A stretch of DNA of 64,000 nucleotides from Alloacidobacterium dinghuense. GTDB taxonomy: Bacteria; Acidobacteriota; Terriglobia; Terriglobales; Acidobacteriaceae. The position numbers and the translations under genes are program-made. Below the pieces are notes generated by a model. The model ran no database searches. It worked only from the letters and a program-made list of their open reading frames with translations, and was not told the origin of the DNA. Within the stretch, counting starts at the first letter, position 1, and every line of letters starts with the position of its first letter. The stretch spans positions 6,200,001 to 6,264,000 of the forward strand of contig NZ_CP060394.1 of assembly GCF_014274465.1 (NCBI RefSeq), given 5' to 3'. Below are positions 42,464-52,266 of this stretch, one piece after another.

Positions 42464-42805
42464 GGCTCACCTAAAACGTTTTAAATGGTTAAAAATGCGG
42501 TGTTTAGAACTGCTCCAGGAGTGGTCATCACGTGGGTGATGACAGTACCTTAGTTCCTACCCCAATTGCCTACTTCAATACAGGGAAATCACGCCCCGTC
42601 CATATACACAGTATTTCGTTGTTTGCTGAGTCACCTTGCCTGCATTCTTTGAACCATTCTGTAGTTGAAGATGATTCACGAGCATAAAATTCCGCATTTA
42701 TTTGGAAAAGCAGCGATATTTGTGCAAACGAATATGTTGCGAATTGACTCCCGGCTTCACCCCGACGAATACCAACTCCTGAAGCAACAATACCTTCCTG
42801 GAGTT
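42464..42805. other. Gap between the LuxR solo and the DHFR-like gene
   Basis: A 342-bp region. Apart from the palindrome at 42472 nothing was identified. Frames crossing into the next gene on the plus strand look like shadows. Confidence 0.45.
42472..42483. promoter_or_regulatory. Palindrome upstream of the LuxR solo
   Basis: TAAAACGTTTTA is a perfect 12-bp palindrome ending 9 bp before the start codon, overlapping the beginning of the ribosome-binding region. A protein bound here could block both transcription and leader use. Confidence 0.45.
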
Positions 42806-43354
42806 CTACAGCGATCCATCGTGAAGGACGGTGTAATTTGCCAGGATGCAGCCACCGTCGATCGTGCGGCATTCCATCAACTTCAGGCGCAATCGATGGC
42901 CAGAGTCACGGAAGACGGGAATACCGGAACCTAGAAGGACCGGATGAATGTTCAGCCCAACCTGGTCGATCAGGCCAGCGGCGAAAAGTGATTGCGCCAG
43001 CTCGCCTCCGCCCATCAGGCAGATTTCATTGCCTTGACGCTGTTTCAGATCGCGGATAAATTCGATGGCGTCGGACGAGACAAGCTCGGCACCTGGAGTC
43101 TCGATGGCGGCGATGGTGCGCGAGAAGACGTACGTTCGTATGGCGGGTTCTTTCGTTTGATCGGATTCTTTCTGGTTCTGCGCAAGAGAAACTTCGTACG
43201 TCTTGCGGCCCATAAGAATGGTGTCGACGTTCTTCCAGTAATTCGTCACGACTTCCTGAACATCCTTGCTGAAATGGAGCCAGTCGATCGAGCCGTCAGC
43301 GGCGGCGAGGAAGCCGTCCAGGCTGATGGCTCCGCCATAAGTGACGAGGCGCAT
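42806..43354 (-). CDS. Dihydrofolate reductase-like protein (RibD C-terminal domain family)
   Basis: A 182-residue NADPH-dependent reductase fold. It begins VTYGGAISLDGFLAAADGSI, has the substrate-side ILMGRKTYEV and the nucleotide loop CLMGGGELAQSL, and ends with LLGSGIPVFRD. These match the YyaP/YwjB group of RibD_C proteins, whose substrates are mostly unknown. The start at 43354 is set by AAAGGAG at 7-nt spacing. The gene stands alone. Confidence 0.88.
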   Translation of the reverse strand: MRLVTYGGAISLDGFLAAADGSIDWLHFSKDVQEVVTNYWKNVDTILMGRKTYEVSLAQNQKESDQTKEPAIRTYVFSRTIAAIETPGAELVSSDAIEFIRDLKQRQGNEICLMGGGELAQSLFAAGLIDQVGLNIHPVLLGSGIPVFRDSGHRLRLKLMECRTIDGGCILANYTVLHDGSL

Positions 43355-43406
43355 AGCGCGCTCCTTTCGTCGACGCACAATCTTTTCACGAGTCAGGTTC
43401 GTTGAT

Positions 43407-44795
43407 TCAGGATTTTCGCCGAAGTTTGTAAAAGCAAATCGCAATGAGATTGCTGCAAATGGTCGTTCCGAGGATTTTGGCGGCGTAGAGGCGCGCGTTG
43501 ACGACGTCGACGAATGGGTAAGCCGAGATGAGCAGGCTGAAGAGCGTCGCACAGAAGCCGATCATCGAAGTCCACTTGAGCCAGCGCGGCAAGGCCTTGC
43601 GCAAGCTGGCTGCTCCGGCGAGCGGAACGGCAAACATCGCCAGATACGCGAGTTCGTAATGCGTAAGGCTGGCATTAGACAGGACCTGAAAGGCTTCCTG
43701 TGCGTGCACTCCTATATTTGCCAGCACAACCAGCAGAAAGACGAGGGCTGCGGTGAAGAGGATGGAGTTTGAGGGCGTTCGCCACCGCGGATGCAGGCGC
43801 GTGAACCATGCTGGAACAAGATGATCCCAGCCTGCAGCGAGGGGAAGGCGCGTGACGCCGGTGAAGATGTAGCTGGAGGCTCCGATGAGTCTCAGCTGAA
43901 GCAGAAAGATTGCTGCGATGGCGAAGAGATTTCCGATGCCCGTGCTGCCGAGGGCGATGCGCATCGTCTGCGGAATCGGAGCAATGAAGTCGATACGGCC
44001 CGGACGCGCGAAGGCTACCACTGAAGCGGTGCCGAGAATAAACATGGCGCAAATAACCGGCGAAGAGATCCACACGGACTGGGCGATGCTTTTTGCGGGT
44101 TGCCTGCTCTCACCGGCGAGGATGGCGATGTATTCCAGGCCGCAGAGCGCGCCGAAAATCATCTGGCCGAAGAGTGCAAGCGAGCGCAGCGTGGCGGGAG
44201 GCAACTGGACGGCGAGAGGCACCCACTGAATGGGAGCATGACGCGCGATGGCCCAGAGTGGCAGCAGGATCAGCGCAGCAAAGACGACGAGTATGGCGAT
44301 GCCGCCGATGTTGTGAATCCACTTGCTCAGGGCCAGACCTCGCAGCGCAGCGATGGTGATGGCTGCGATGGTGACGGTAACGACAGCAGTGGATGCGAGA
44401 TGATTTTCCGGAAGCCATGCGGCGGATGGACCTATGAGATAAGAGAGCTCAGTAGGAATGGCATAAAGGATCGTAGCGGTAACGGCGATGCCGTAGAACC
44501 AGATGTTCCATGCTGTGAGGAATCCAATGAGGTCGCCGAATGCTTTGTGCGACCAGACGTAGAGGCCGCCCTCAAGCGGAAGCTCGCGATTGAGCGCGAT
44601 GACAGAGCCCGCCATGGGGAAATAGAAGACCAGCATGGCCGCGATCCATGTGAGGGTTTGTGCTCGTCCCAGCCCGGCGGCGACTCCAACCCATGAGCTG
44701 CCGACCACGCAGAGAATCTGCGTAAGAACAAGGTCGCGCAGCCGAAGTTGTCGTTGAAGGCGGTGTTCCGCGGTGGTGATTTGGGCCGTCTTCAT
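43407..44795 (-). CDS. APC-superfamily amino acid permease
   Basis: A 462-residue membrane carrier with about 12 helices. The first has the unwound Gly motif GSSWVGVAAGLG; NRELPLEGGLYVWSHKAFGD is the conserved helix 2-3 loop (P-x-x-G-G-x-Y) of APC permeases. It should import an amino acid or amine by proton symport. Genes on either side give no hint of the substrate. It lies 52 bp upstream of the DHFR-like gene on the same strand. Confidence 0.85.
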   Translation of the reverse strand: MKTAQITTAEHRLQRQLRLRDLVLTQILCVVGSSWVGVAAGLGRAQTLTWIAAMLVFYFPMAGSVIALNRELPLEGGLYVWSHKAFGDLIGFLTAWNIWFYGIAVTATILYAIPTELSYLIGPSAAWLPENHLASTAVVTVTIAAITIAALRGLALSKWIHNIGGIAILVVFAALILLPLWAIARHAPIQWVPLAVQLPPATLRSLALFGQMIFGALCGLEYIAILAGESRQPAKSIAQSVWISSPVICAMFILGTASVVAFARPGRIDFIAPIPQTMRIALGSTGIGNLFAIAAIFLLQLRLIGASSYIFTGVTRLPLAAGWDHLVPAWFTRLHPRWRTPSNSILFTAALVFLLVVLANIGVHAQEAFQVLSNASLTHYELAYLAMFAVPLAGAASLRKALPRWLKWTSMIGFCATLFSLLISAYPFVDVVNARLYAAKILGTTICSNLIAICFYKLRRKS

Positions 44796-44895
44796 TCGGG
44801 TCTGCTTCAGCCAGCGCGGAGGTCTTCGGAGCTGATGGCGTGTCTTCGCATCGTACTCGGTCGAGCGATTTTCACAACTAAGAAATCAAGACAAT

Positions 44896-46653
44896 TTATG
44901 GCATGTTGGGAAGCAGTCCTTTTTCTACAAGCACCGGAGGTGTGCGGTGATGCGTTGTCTGTTCATACGCATACGCCCAGCCGAGCAGATCGCCATCTCT
45001 CCAAGGTCGGGCTGAAATTTCCAAGCCGAAGGGAAGACCGCTGGGGTAGAACCCGCCGGGAACGACGACGGCGGGAACGCCGATCATGTTGACCCAGCTC
45101 GTGTCGCTGTGCGGGCCTTCGCTGAGATGTCCGTCCTGCGGCATGGTCTCATCGGGCGGCGGCATCTGCGTTGCTGGATACACATAACCATCGAGATGGA
45201 GCCGGTCGAGTGTTTCAAGATAGGCGTCGAGAGTTTTCTGGCGGGGAGTGAAGTAGTTGGCGTCACGTTTCGGATCGCTTTCGAGCATTACTTGAATGAT
45301 CGGAGGCCGACCGTCGCTATTCATGCCGCCGATGATTGTGCTGGGCAGGGGAGAGCCGACGGCTTTCTGATACTCCTCTGAGGAGTGGTACTGGTCAGGG
45401 CCCTGATTTGGGCCATAGTTGAGGAGGAACTTCTCTGTGCCTTCTTCAACATAGGGCAGCGTACAGACGTGCGATGCCGTCTCGGCAAAACTGTCGGGAA
45501 GGATGGAATCGTCGAAGACCACCGTGGCGCCCGCGCTGCGCAGTCCTTCGATGGCCTTCATGAATGCCTCGCGCGTCTCCGGGCGCAACGGGATGCGCGC
45601 GCCTTCTCGATCTTTGGCGGCATCACTCAGAGACTCGGCTGTAGGGATGCCCTGAAAAGGAATGCCTGCTCCTTGAAGGATGAACGCAGGTACGCCGAAG
45701 CGCTTGCCCTTGAGTGCGTCCGCATTCAGGTATTGGGTGTATGGTGCAGGCTGAGCTTTCGATGCAGAGCCGGATGTCTGTGGGTCGATAAGGTCCTCTC
45801 CGGCCATGACACCCAGTGCGATGGCGGCGTCGGTTACATCGCGTGCAATTGGGCCGGTGTTGTCGAGCAGCCAGTCGAGCGGTGCGATACCAGTAAGGCT
45901 CACCAGGCCACGCGTGGGAAAGACGCCAACCACAGCGCTGGTAGCGGCCGGCATTCGAATTGAATTGCCGGTGTCGGTTCCGTTGCCGAGCAGCGCGAAG
46001 TTCGCGGTAACTGCTGTGACGGTGCCGCCAGAGGAGCCTCCGGGGCTGAAGCGTACGTCGTATGCGTTGCCTGTGCGCCCGTAGGCTGTGCTGCGATTGG
46101 TATCGCTCGCGGCGAAGTCGGGCATGTTGGTTTGCCCTAGGATTACCGCCCCTGCGGCGCGAAACTTGGCAACGATGGTTGCATCACTTGGCGCGATCAA
46201 CTCATGTCCGGGAATCATGTAACCTTTCCACCCGTCGGTGGTGATCAGCCCTTTGACGGAAGTGTTCGCCTTGATGACGATCGGTACTCCCCACATTGGG
46301 CCTCGCTTCAAGGTGTCGCCAGCCACTTTTGCCTGGGCGTCCTCCTCGGTGGCGGTTGCCATTGCTCCGGAAAGATCAACGTTCTGCACTGCCCGATAGA
46401 TTCCGTTGTATTTTGCGATACGGACGAGATACCACTGCACGACTTCGGTGACGGTGTACTTGTGGCTGCGGTACAACTCTTCGAGCTGGGGGACAGTGAC
46501 CTCAAGCAGGTCACTATCTATGGTTGCTTGTGGGGCGGCTGCTTGTGCGGCGCTGTCATCCGTGGATGGAGTTGCGGCTTGCGCACTTAAGTAATGAAGG
46601 CCGGAGATAGAGAGAAATACAACCAGACAGCAGAAATTGAGTCGTTTCTTCAT
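44896..46653 (-). CDS. Exported amidase, amidase-signature family
   Basis: A 585-residue hydrolase with a signal peptide (residues 1-26, ending YLSAQA). The Ser-Ser-Lys triad is readable: K128 in VPIVIKAN, S207 in SPGGSSGG and S231 in DTGNSIRMPAA. The two serines are 24 residues apart, as in fatty acid amide hydrolase. The loop reads DTGNS rather than the common DGGGS, with Asn before the nucleophile. It would hydrolyse amides in the periplasm or outside. The start at 46653 gives the best signal peptide. Confidence 0.9.
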   Translation of the reverse strand: MKKRLNFCCLVVFLSISGLHYLSAQAATPSTDDSAAQAAAPQATIDSDLLEVTVPQLEELYRSHKYTVTEVVQWYLVRIAKYNGIYRAVQNVDLSGAMATATEEDAQAKVAGDTLKRGPMWGVPIVIKANTSVKGLITTDGWKGYMIPGHELIAPSDATIVAKFRAAGAVILGQTNMPDFAASDTNRSTAYGRTGNAYDVRFSPGGSSGGTVTAVTANFALLGNGTDTGNSIRMPAATSAVVGVFPTRGLVSLTGIAPLDWLLDNTGPIARDVTDAAIALGVMAGEDLIDPQTSGSASKAQPAPYTQYLNADALKGKRFGVPAFILQGAGIPFQGIPTAESLSDAAKDREGARIPLRPETREAFMKAIEGLRSAGATVVFDDSILPDSFAETASHVCTLPYVEEGTEKFLLNYGPNQGPDQYHSSEEYQKAVGSPLPSTIIGGMNSDGRPPIIQVMLESDPKRDANYFTPRQKTLDAYLETLDRLHLDGYVYPATQMPPPDETMPQDGHLSEGPHSDTSWVNMIGVPAVVVPGGFYPSGLPFGLEISARPWRDGDLLGWAYAYEQTTHHRTPPVLVEKGLLPNMP

Positions 46654-46767
46654 GAAACCCTCTGAGTGGTATGACTCCTATAAAAACACACGGCCACTTC
46701 ACGGCAGCCAGAGATCGCATCGCAGGACTATAATTCGGCTGGATTTTGCAAGGGACTTTCGCCTGCG

Positions 46768-48147
46768 ATGTTTCGACTCGACGCTGACAAGCGCGTTCAT
46801 TTTTGCGACGGCGTAACGCGCCGTGATTTTCTGCATGCAGGATCGTTGGCTTTCCTCGGCCTGACCCTGCCGCAGTTTCTAAAACTCAAAGCTGAGGCTG
46901 CGGTCAATCCAGATAAGGACATCAACTGCATTCAGTTGATGCTGGTGGGCGGGCCAAGCCAGCTCGATACCTGGGACATGAAGCCTGACGCGCCGGCATC
47001 AATTCGCGGGCCATTTAAACCTATTAAGACCAACGTCTCCGGCATTCAGATCTCCGAAATTTTTCCACGCATGGCGCAGCACGCGGACAAGTTTGCGTTG
47101 CTGCGATCCTGTTATCACACGGCGGCAGCTGTCCATGATACTGGTTGCCAGATGATGCAGACGGGACGGCTTTTCCAAGGCGGTCTTGAGTCGCCGAACT
47201 ACGGCTCGGTTCTGAGATTTCAAAAGGGCGCAAAGGGTGATATGCCCGCCAACGTGCTGATTCCCTATACGATAGGCCAGCTTGGCGGGAATCTTCCTCA
47301 TGGCGACACAGCTGGATTTCTGGGCAAGAGCTATGACCCGTTTGTGCTGAATGCCGATCCTTCGGATCCAAATTTCAAAGTGCCCGACATGCTGCCGCCG
47401 GACTATATTTCAGCGGTGCGCGTGGACCGGCGGCGCAGCTGGCGTAACGAGATCGATCAATCGGTGAAGTACTTTGAGGAGTCGAACCAGGACGCCAAGC
47501 TGATGGATGCGACCTTCAACCAGGCGTACACACTGATGACGTCGACCAAGGCGCGTGAGGCGTTCGAGCTTACTCAGGAGCCGGACGATGTTCGCAAGCG
47601 CTACGGGATGAATCGCTTTGGCCAGGGGTGCCTGCTGGCGCGGCGATTGGTGGAACGCGGCGTGCGCTTCGTGACGCTCAATATGTTTGAGACGGTCTTT
47701 AACGACATTACCTGGGACATTCACGGTTCTGCTCCTTTCAGCCCGATTAACTGCTATAGCGATCTGGTCGGCCCCATGTTCGACAACGCATATAGCTCGC
47801 TGCTTGAGGATTTGAGCCAGCGTGGGCTGCTCGATAACACGATGGTGCTGGCGACAGGTGAGTTCGGGCGCACGCCCCGCATCAATCCCGCGGGCGGGCG
47901 CGACCACTGGCCGCAGTGCTGGACAGTTGTGCTGGCTGGAGGCGGAATCAAGGGCGGGCAAGTTGTGGGTGCATCCGATGCGATTGGCGCGGCGCCGCAG
48001 GATCGTCCGGTGATGCCCGCGCATGTGGCGGCGACGGTGTACAAGTGCCTGGGGATTCCCGTGGATATGGAACTGAAGACGCCGCAGGGGCGTGTGGTGC
48101 GGCTGGTAGACCATGGGTTTGATCCTATTGATGAGTTGTTGAGTTGA
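46768..48147 (+). CDS. DUF1501 exported protein (sulfatase-like fold)
   Basis: A 459-residue protein with a twin-arginine signal (TRRDFLHAGSLAFLGLTLPQ). The body has the DUF1501 features: LMLVGGPSQLDTWDMKPDAP near the start and TGEFGRTPRINPAGGRDHWP near the end, which resemble the metal site of alkaline phosphatase/sulfatase folds. In Planctomycetes and Acidobacteria this family is nearly always paired with a DUF1549/DUF1553 gene, as here (26 bp downstream). Function is not established; a role in handling sulfated or other polymers is often supposed. Confidence 0.9.
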   Translation: MFRLDADKRVHFCDGVTRRDFLHAGSLAFLGLTLPQFLKLKAEAAVNPDKDINCIQLMLVGGPSQLDTWDMKPDAPASIRGPFKPIKTNVSGIQISEIFPRMAQHADKFALLRSCYHTAAAVHDTGCQMMQTGRLFQGGLESPNYGSVLRFQKGAKGDMPANVLIPYTIGQLGGNLPHGDTAGFLGKSYDPFVLNADPSDPNFKVPDMLPPDYISAVRVDRRRSWRNEIDQSVKYFEESNQDAKLMDATFNQAYTLMTSTKAREAFELTQEPDDVRKRYGMNRFGQGCLLARRLVERGVRFVTLNMFETVFNDITWDIHGSAPFSPINCYSDLVGPMFDNAYSSLLEDLSQRGLLDNTMVLATGEFGRTPRINPAGGRDHWPQCWTVVLAGGGIKGGQVVGASDAIGAAPQDRPVMPAHVAATVYKCLGIPVDMELKTPQGRVVRLVDHGFDPIDELLS

Positions 48148-48172
48148 TTCCGGTGAAGGCGAGTGAATCACT

Positions 48173-50788
48173 ATGAAGCTTCGGGACGCCTTATTGCTCG
48201 CCGTACTCGCCGGTGGATTTGGTCCGGCGGCCATCGCCGGACAATCTACCCCGCAGACGAAGAGCGAAGCTCCGTTTCATCCGCCCGAGATGGAGAAGGT
48301 AGAGAGTGCGGGTCCGGCTAACGCGAAACATCCCAACGTAGGCACAGCCAATCGCCAGCCACTTGGCGCTCTTGAGCGCATCGAGATTATTCCGTCTTCG
48401 ATAACGATGAACGGAAGACATGCCACCCAGCGCCTTCTGGTGGAGGGAATTTTTCTCGATGGCCATCAGGAGGACGTGACCGCGCGGGCAAAGATTTCGG
48501 TTACAGACACAAAAGTCGCGACCATAGACGGCGTTGATTTTGCTGTCCCGCAAGGCGACGGCCTGGCGACGATCAACGCGACCGTAGAAGGTCATCAGGC
48601 GAATGCTGCGGTGAGCGTGAAAGATTTTTCGAGCGCCTCGACGTGGAGCTTTCGCAACGACGTGCTGCCTGTGATGACGAAAATGGGGTGCAATTCAGGC
48701 CCTTGTCATGGAGCAGCTGCGGGAAAGAACGGTTTCAAGCTGACGCTGCGCGGCTATGATCCGGAAGCCGATTACTATGCGCTCACGCACCAGGCCCTTG
48801 CGCGACGGACGGAAACAATGGAGCCGGCGAAGAGCTTGATCTTGTTGAAGCCGACGCTGGCGATTCCTCATGGCGGCGGCAAGCGCTTTAGTACCGATTC
48901 ACCCGAGTATGAAGTGATTTCGGGATGGATTGCTCAGGGCATGCCGCCACCACGCGATTCCGATGCGCGTGTTACGGAAATACAAGTGCTTCCGCGCGAG
49001 GCTTCGCTTCGTCCGGGCGCTGAGCAGCAGTTGCTGGTCACGGCGGTGTTTTCTGACGGGCACACCGCAGACGTAACGCGATGGGCCAAGTATGACAGCG
49101 GTGATGAGAGCGTGGCCACTGTCGGCAACGATGGCCATGTGACGATGCACGGATACGGCGAGGCTCCAGTCACGGTGTGGTATCAGAGTCACGTCACGTT
49201 TTCGCGGCTGCGCATTCCGTTTCCTAACAAGCTGCCGACTACAGTCTTCAGCAAGGCGCCGCGCAATAACTTCATCGATGACGCGATTCTGAAGCATCTG
49301 GAGCTGCTGCACATTCCGCCTTCGCCTCCCGCGAACGACGCCGCATTTATTCGCAGGGCGTATCTCGATGCAGCAGGCATCTTGCCCAGCCCAGCAGAGG
49401 TCGACAAGTTTTTGAAGGATTCTTCGCCGAACAAACGGAACCAGTTGATTGACAGAATTATGAAGCGTCCGGAGTTTGTAGACTATTGGGCGTACAAGTG
49501 GTCAGATCTGCTGCTGGTTTCGAGCAATCGCCTTTCAAATGGCGAAATGTGGAGTTACTACAACTGGATTCACGACAGCGTCGCGACGGACAAGCCGTGG
49601 AACAAGTTTGTCGCGCAGATCATAACGGCCACCGGCAATACGCAGGAAAATGGCGCGGCGAACTACTGGGTCGTGCATCGCGATCCGCTGGATACTTCGG
49701 AGAATATGGCGCAGGCGTTTCTGGGCATCAACATTACCTGTGCTCATTGCCACAATCATCCTCTGGCGAAGTGGACGCAGAAGGATTATTACGGCATGGC
49801 CAACCTGTTCGCACGGGTGCGGCTTAAGACGTTTGCGTCTACCGGCTTTCGTCCTGGCGTTGGGCCGATCTTCAACGGCGTTACGGTGTATTCGGCACCA
49901 ACTGGCGAGTTTATGGATGACCGCTTCATGATGCCGTTGCCTCCAAAGCCTCTGGACGCTGTGGCACTCTCGATGCAGACGCCGGGCGATACTCGTCAGT
50001 ATTTTGCCGAGTGGCTTACATCGCCGGAGAATCAGTTCTTTGCGCGCAATATTGTCAACCGCGTGTGGCGCAACTTTATGGGACGCGGGCTGGTTGAGCC
50101 TGTCGATGATCTTCGCGATACGAATCCGGCGACGAATGATGAATTGCTGAACGCGCTGGTGAAGGATTTTGTTGCGCACAATTTCGATGTGAATTATTTG
50201 ATTCGGACCATCATGCAATCGGCGACCTATCAGACTTCGTCGGAGCCGCTGAAGGAGAATGCGGATGATGATAAGTACGGCTCGCATTATGTCATCCGGC
50301 GTTTGCCAGCCGAGGTACTGCTCGATGCGTATTCGCAGGTGACGCAGGTTCCGGAGAAATTTGATGGATATCCGCTGGGGATGCGAGGAATGCAGCTGCC
50401 GGATACCGCGGTGAAGTCGTATTTCCTGACGGCGTTTGGCCGCCCTTCCCGGCAGCAGACGCGCGAGAGCGAGCGCACATCCGTTCCAACGATTACGCAG
50501 GCTCTGCACATCATCAATGGGGATACGCTGAACAATAAGCTGCGAGCGCCTGACAGCTCCGTGGATATGCTGCTGAAGCTCGGCTTTTCCGATGAGCAGA
50601 TCGTGGACTACCTCTATCTTGCTTCGCTCAGCCGGCGCCCGACGGATGCCGAACGCTCAGCTTTGGTGAAAGCGCTCGCAGCGGCCGAGCAAGAGAAGAT
50701 TGCCGGCGTGGAGGATGCTCGTCGCGCCGCGCTGATCGATATGTCGTGGTCGCTCTTAACCAGTGAAGAATTTATGTTCAACCATTGA
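48173..50788 (+). CDS. PSCyt2/DUF1549-DUF1553 exported protein with Big2 domains
   Basis: An 871-residue exported protein. After a signal peptide (residues 1-24) come a Big2-like Ig domain (about 60-150) and a cytochrome-like segment with CNSGPCHGAAAGKNGFKL, a C-x4-C-H motif instead of C-x2-C-H. A second Big2-like region lies at about 265-345. DUF1549 covers about 360-580 (AFIRRAYLDAAGILPSPAEV and TCAHCHNHPLAKWT, a normal CxxCH). DUF1553 fills the C-terminus (NRVWRNFMGRGLVEPVDDLR). The family is a hallmark of Planctomycetes and Acidobacteria. It probably acts together with the DUF1501 protein. Confidence 0.9.
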   Translation: MKLRDALLLAVLAGGFGPAAIAGQSTPQTKSEAPFHPPEMEKVESAGPANAKHPNVGTANRQPLGALERIEIIPSSITMNGRHATQRLLVEGIFLDGHQEDVTARAKISVTDTKVATIDGVDFAVPQGDGLATINATVEGHQANAAVSVKDFSSASTWSFRNDVLPVMTKMGCNSGPCHGAAAGKNGFKLTLRGYDPEADYYALTHQALARRTETMEPAKSLILLKPTLAIPHGGGKRFSTDSPEYEVISGWIAQGMPPPRDSDARVTEIQVLPREASLRPGAEQQLLVTAVFSDGHTADVTRWAKYDSGDESVATVGNDGHVTMHGYGEAPVTVWYQSHVTFSRLRIPFPNKLPTTVFSKAPRNNFIDDAILKHLELLHIPPSPPANDAAFIRRAYLDAAGILPSPAEVDKFLKDSSPNKRNQLIDRIMKRPEFVDYWAYKWSDLLLVSSNRLSNGEMWSYYNWIHDSVATDKPWNKFVAQIITATGNTQENGAANYWVVHRDPLDTSENMAQAFLGINITCAHCHNHPLAKWTQKDYYGMANLFARVRLKTFASTGFRPGVGPIFNGVTVYSAPTGEFMDDRFMMPLPPKPLDAVALSMQTPGDTRQYFAEWLTSPENQFFARNIVNRVWRNFMGRGLVEPVDDLRDTNPATNDELLNALVKDFVAHNFDVNYLIRTIMQSATYQTSSEPLKENADDDKYGSHYVIRRLPAEVLLDAYSQVTQVPEKFDGYPLGMRGMQLPDTAVKSYFLTAFGRPSRQQTRESERTSVPTITQALHIINGDTLNNKLRAPDSSVDMLLKLGFSDEQIVDYLYLASLSRRPTDAERSALVKALAAAEQEKIAGVEDARRAALIDMSWSLLTSEEFMFNH

Positions 50789-50832
50789 TTTGAATTGGAT
50801 GACGGCCTTTGTTTGCCTCTCGCGTGCGTCGT

Positions 50833-52254
50833 ATGCCAAGGAACTCTGAGAGCTTCGGATCCCTCTTCAACCCTCGCAGATTTGCGATGATGGCTGCTGT
50901 GCTTGTTGCTTCCTGGGCGATATTTCACTCCGGCTTTAGCAGCGAATCGCATGTGGCCGCCGATTCAGTACCAAACTTCAATTCCGATGTTGCTCCCATC
51001 CTGCAGAAGAACTGCCTCGCCTGCCACACGACCAGCACGAAGATGGGCGACTTTGTCATGGATAGCTACGACTCGCTGATGAAGGGTGGAATCCATGGGC
51101 CTGTCATCGTCCCTCACGATGCAAAGCAAAGCCGCCTGGCCCTGATGATTGAGGGAAAGATTGCTCCGCGTATGCCGTTTGGAGCGGACCCGCTTTCAGC
51201 CGCCGACATTGCCACGATCGAGGCATGGATCGATGCAGGGGCTCCGAAGCCGGAAGCGTCAGGCGCGACGAACGCACTTACGGCTGCGCCCATACCTGAA
51301 GTCAAGACTGAGGTTCCGGTCGTTTCGCCGGTGGCGGCAGTGAAGTTTTCGCCGAATGGAAAGCTGCTTGCGGCGGGCGGTTATCGGGAAGTGCGCTTGC
51401 TCGACCCTGCTACGGGCAACGTGATCGCTACGCTCACGGGGCACGCTGATTATGTGCGCTCCATCGCCTTCAGTCCGGACGGCAAGTTGCTCGCGGCAGG
51501 CGGAGGTCCTCCGCAGCGTTGGGGAGAGATCAAGATCTGGGATGTGCAGTCGCATCAGTTGCTCAAGACAATGCAGGGGCATGCAGACTGCATTTATTCG
51601 ATTGCGTGGAGCCCGGATGGAAAGCTCATCGCTTCCGGAAGCTACGACAAGATGGCGAAGCTGTGGGATGTTTTGAGTGGCAAGGAAGTCTCCAACTTGA
51701 AGGACCACATCGATGCGGTCTTTGCCGTGGCCTTCAGTCCAGATGGGAAGCGGCTTGCTACAGCCTCACAGGACCGTACGGTGAAGATATGGGACATTGC
51801 ATCTGGAAAGAGGTTGTATACGCTGAGCGATGCTTCTGATGGCCTGACGACGGTTGCTTATTCGCCGGACGGCAATCGCATTGCTGCCGCCGGTTATGAC
51901 AAGACTATCTATGTTTGGCGACTGGGCAATGATGACGGCCATCTCGAACAGTCACTGATTGCAGATGAGGACAGCATCCTTTCGCTTGTATGGTCGCCGG
52001 ATGGCAAGACCATTGTGACCGCTTCGGCTGACGGTTCGATTCGTTTTCGCGATGCCGCCACGCTCGATCCGATTCGCGTGATCGACCACCAGTCCGATTG
52101 GGTGGAAGCGTTGAGCGTAAGTCCTGATGGAAAGCAATTGGCGGCAGGCCGCTTTAACGGCACTTTGAGTTTGTATAACGCAGAAGACTACAAGGAGGTG
52201 CGAGGGCAAATGATGGCCTTCGAGCCTCAAGAGCCAACTGCCCGGAATGAGTAG
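50833..52254 (+). CDS. Membrane-anchored cytochrome c (PSCyt1) with WD40 propeller
   Basis: A 473-residue protein. A membrane or signal segment (FAMMAAVLVASWAIFHSGF) precedes a Planctomycete-type cytochrome c domain with one haem site, CLACH (about residues 65-69), and MPFG as a possible axial Met. From about residue 165 there are seven WD40-like blades (for example GHADYVRSIAFSPDGKLLAA), making a full propeller. ATG 50833 is used; TTG 50809 is in frame. It is 44 bp after the DUF1549 gene and 12 bp before the PPC gene, so one operon is likely. Confidence 0.9.
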   Translation: MPRNSESFGSLFNPRRFAMMAAVLVASWAIFHSGFSSESHVAADSVPNFNSDVAPILQKNCLACHTTSTKMGDFVMDSYDSLMKGGIHGPVIVPHDAKQSRLALMIEGKIAPRMPFGADPLSAADIATIEAWIDAGAPKPEASGATNALTAAPIPEVKTEVPVVSPVAAVKFSPNGKLLAAGGYREVRLLDPATGNVIATLTGHADYVRSIAFSPDGKLLAAGGGPPQRWGEIKIWDVQSHQLLKTMQGHADCIYSIAWSPDGKLIASGSYDKMAKLWDVLSGKEVSNLKDHIDAVFAVAFSPDGKRLATASQDRTVKIWDIASGKRLYTLSDASDGLTTVAYSPDGNRIAAAGYDKTIYVWRLGNDDGHLEQSLIADEDSILSLVWSPDGKTIVTASADGSIRFRDAATLDPIRVIDHQSDWVEALSVSPDGKQLAAGRFNGTLSLYNAEDYKEVRGQMMAFEPQEPTARNE

Positions 52255-52266
52255 CGAGGGGGAACG

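Noticed and set aside
46020-46050. CCGGGGCTGAAGCG resembling the GGGCTAAAGCCC repeat
   Set aside because: It lies inside the amidase coding region over the conserved SPGGSSGG site and lacks the second arm.
49535-50509. Minus-strand open frame of 324 codons
   Set aside because: Antisense of the DUF1549/1553 gene; Arg/His-rich with no recognisable motif.
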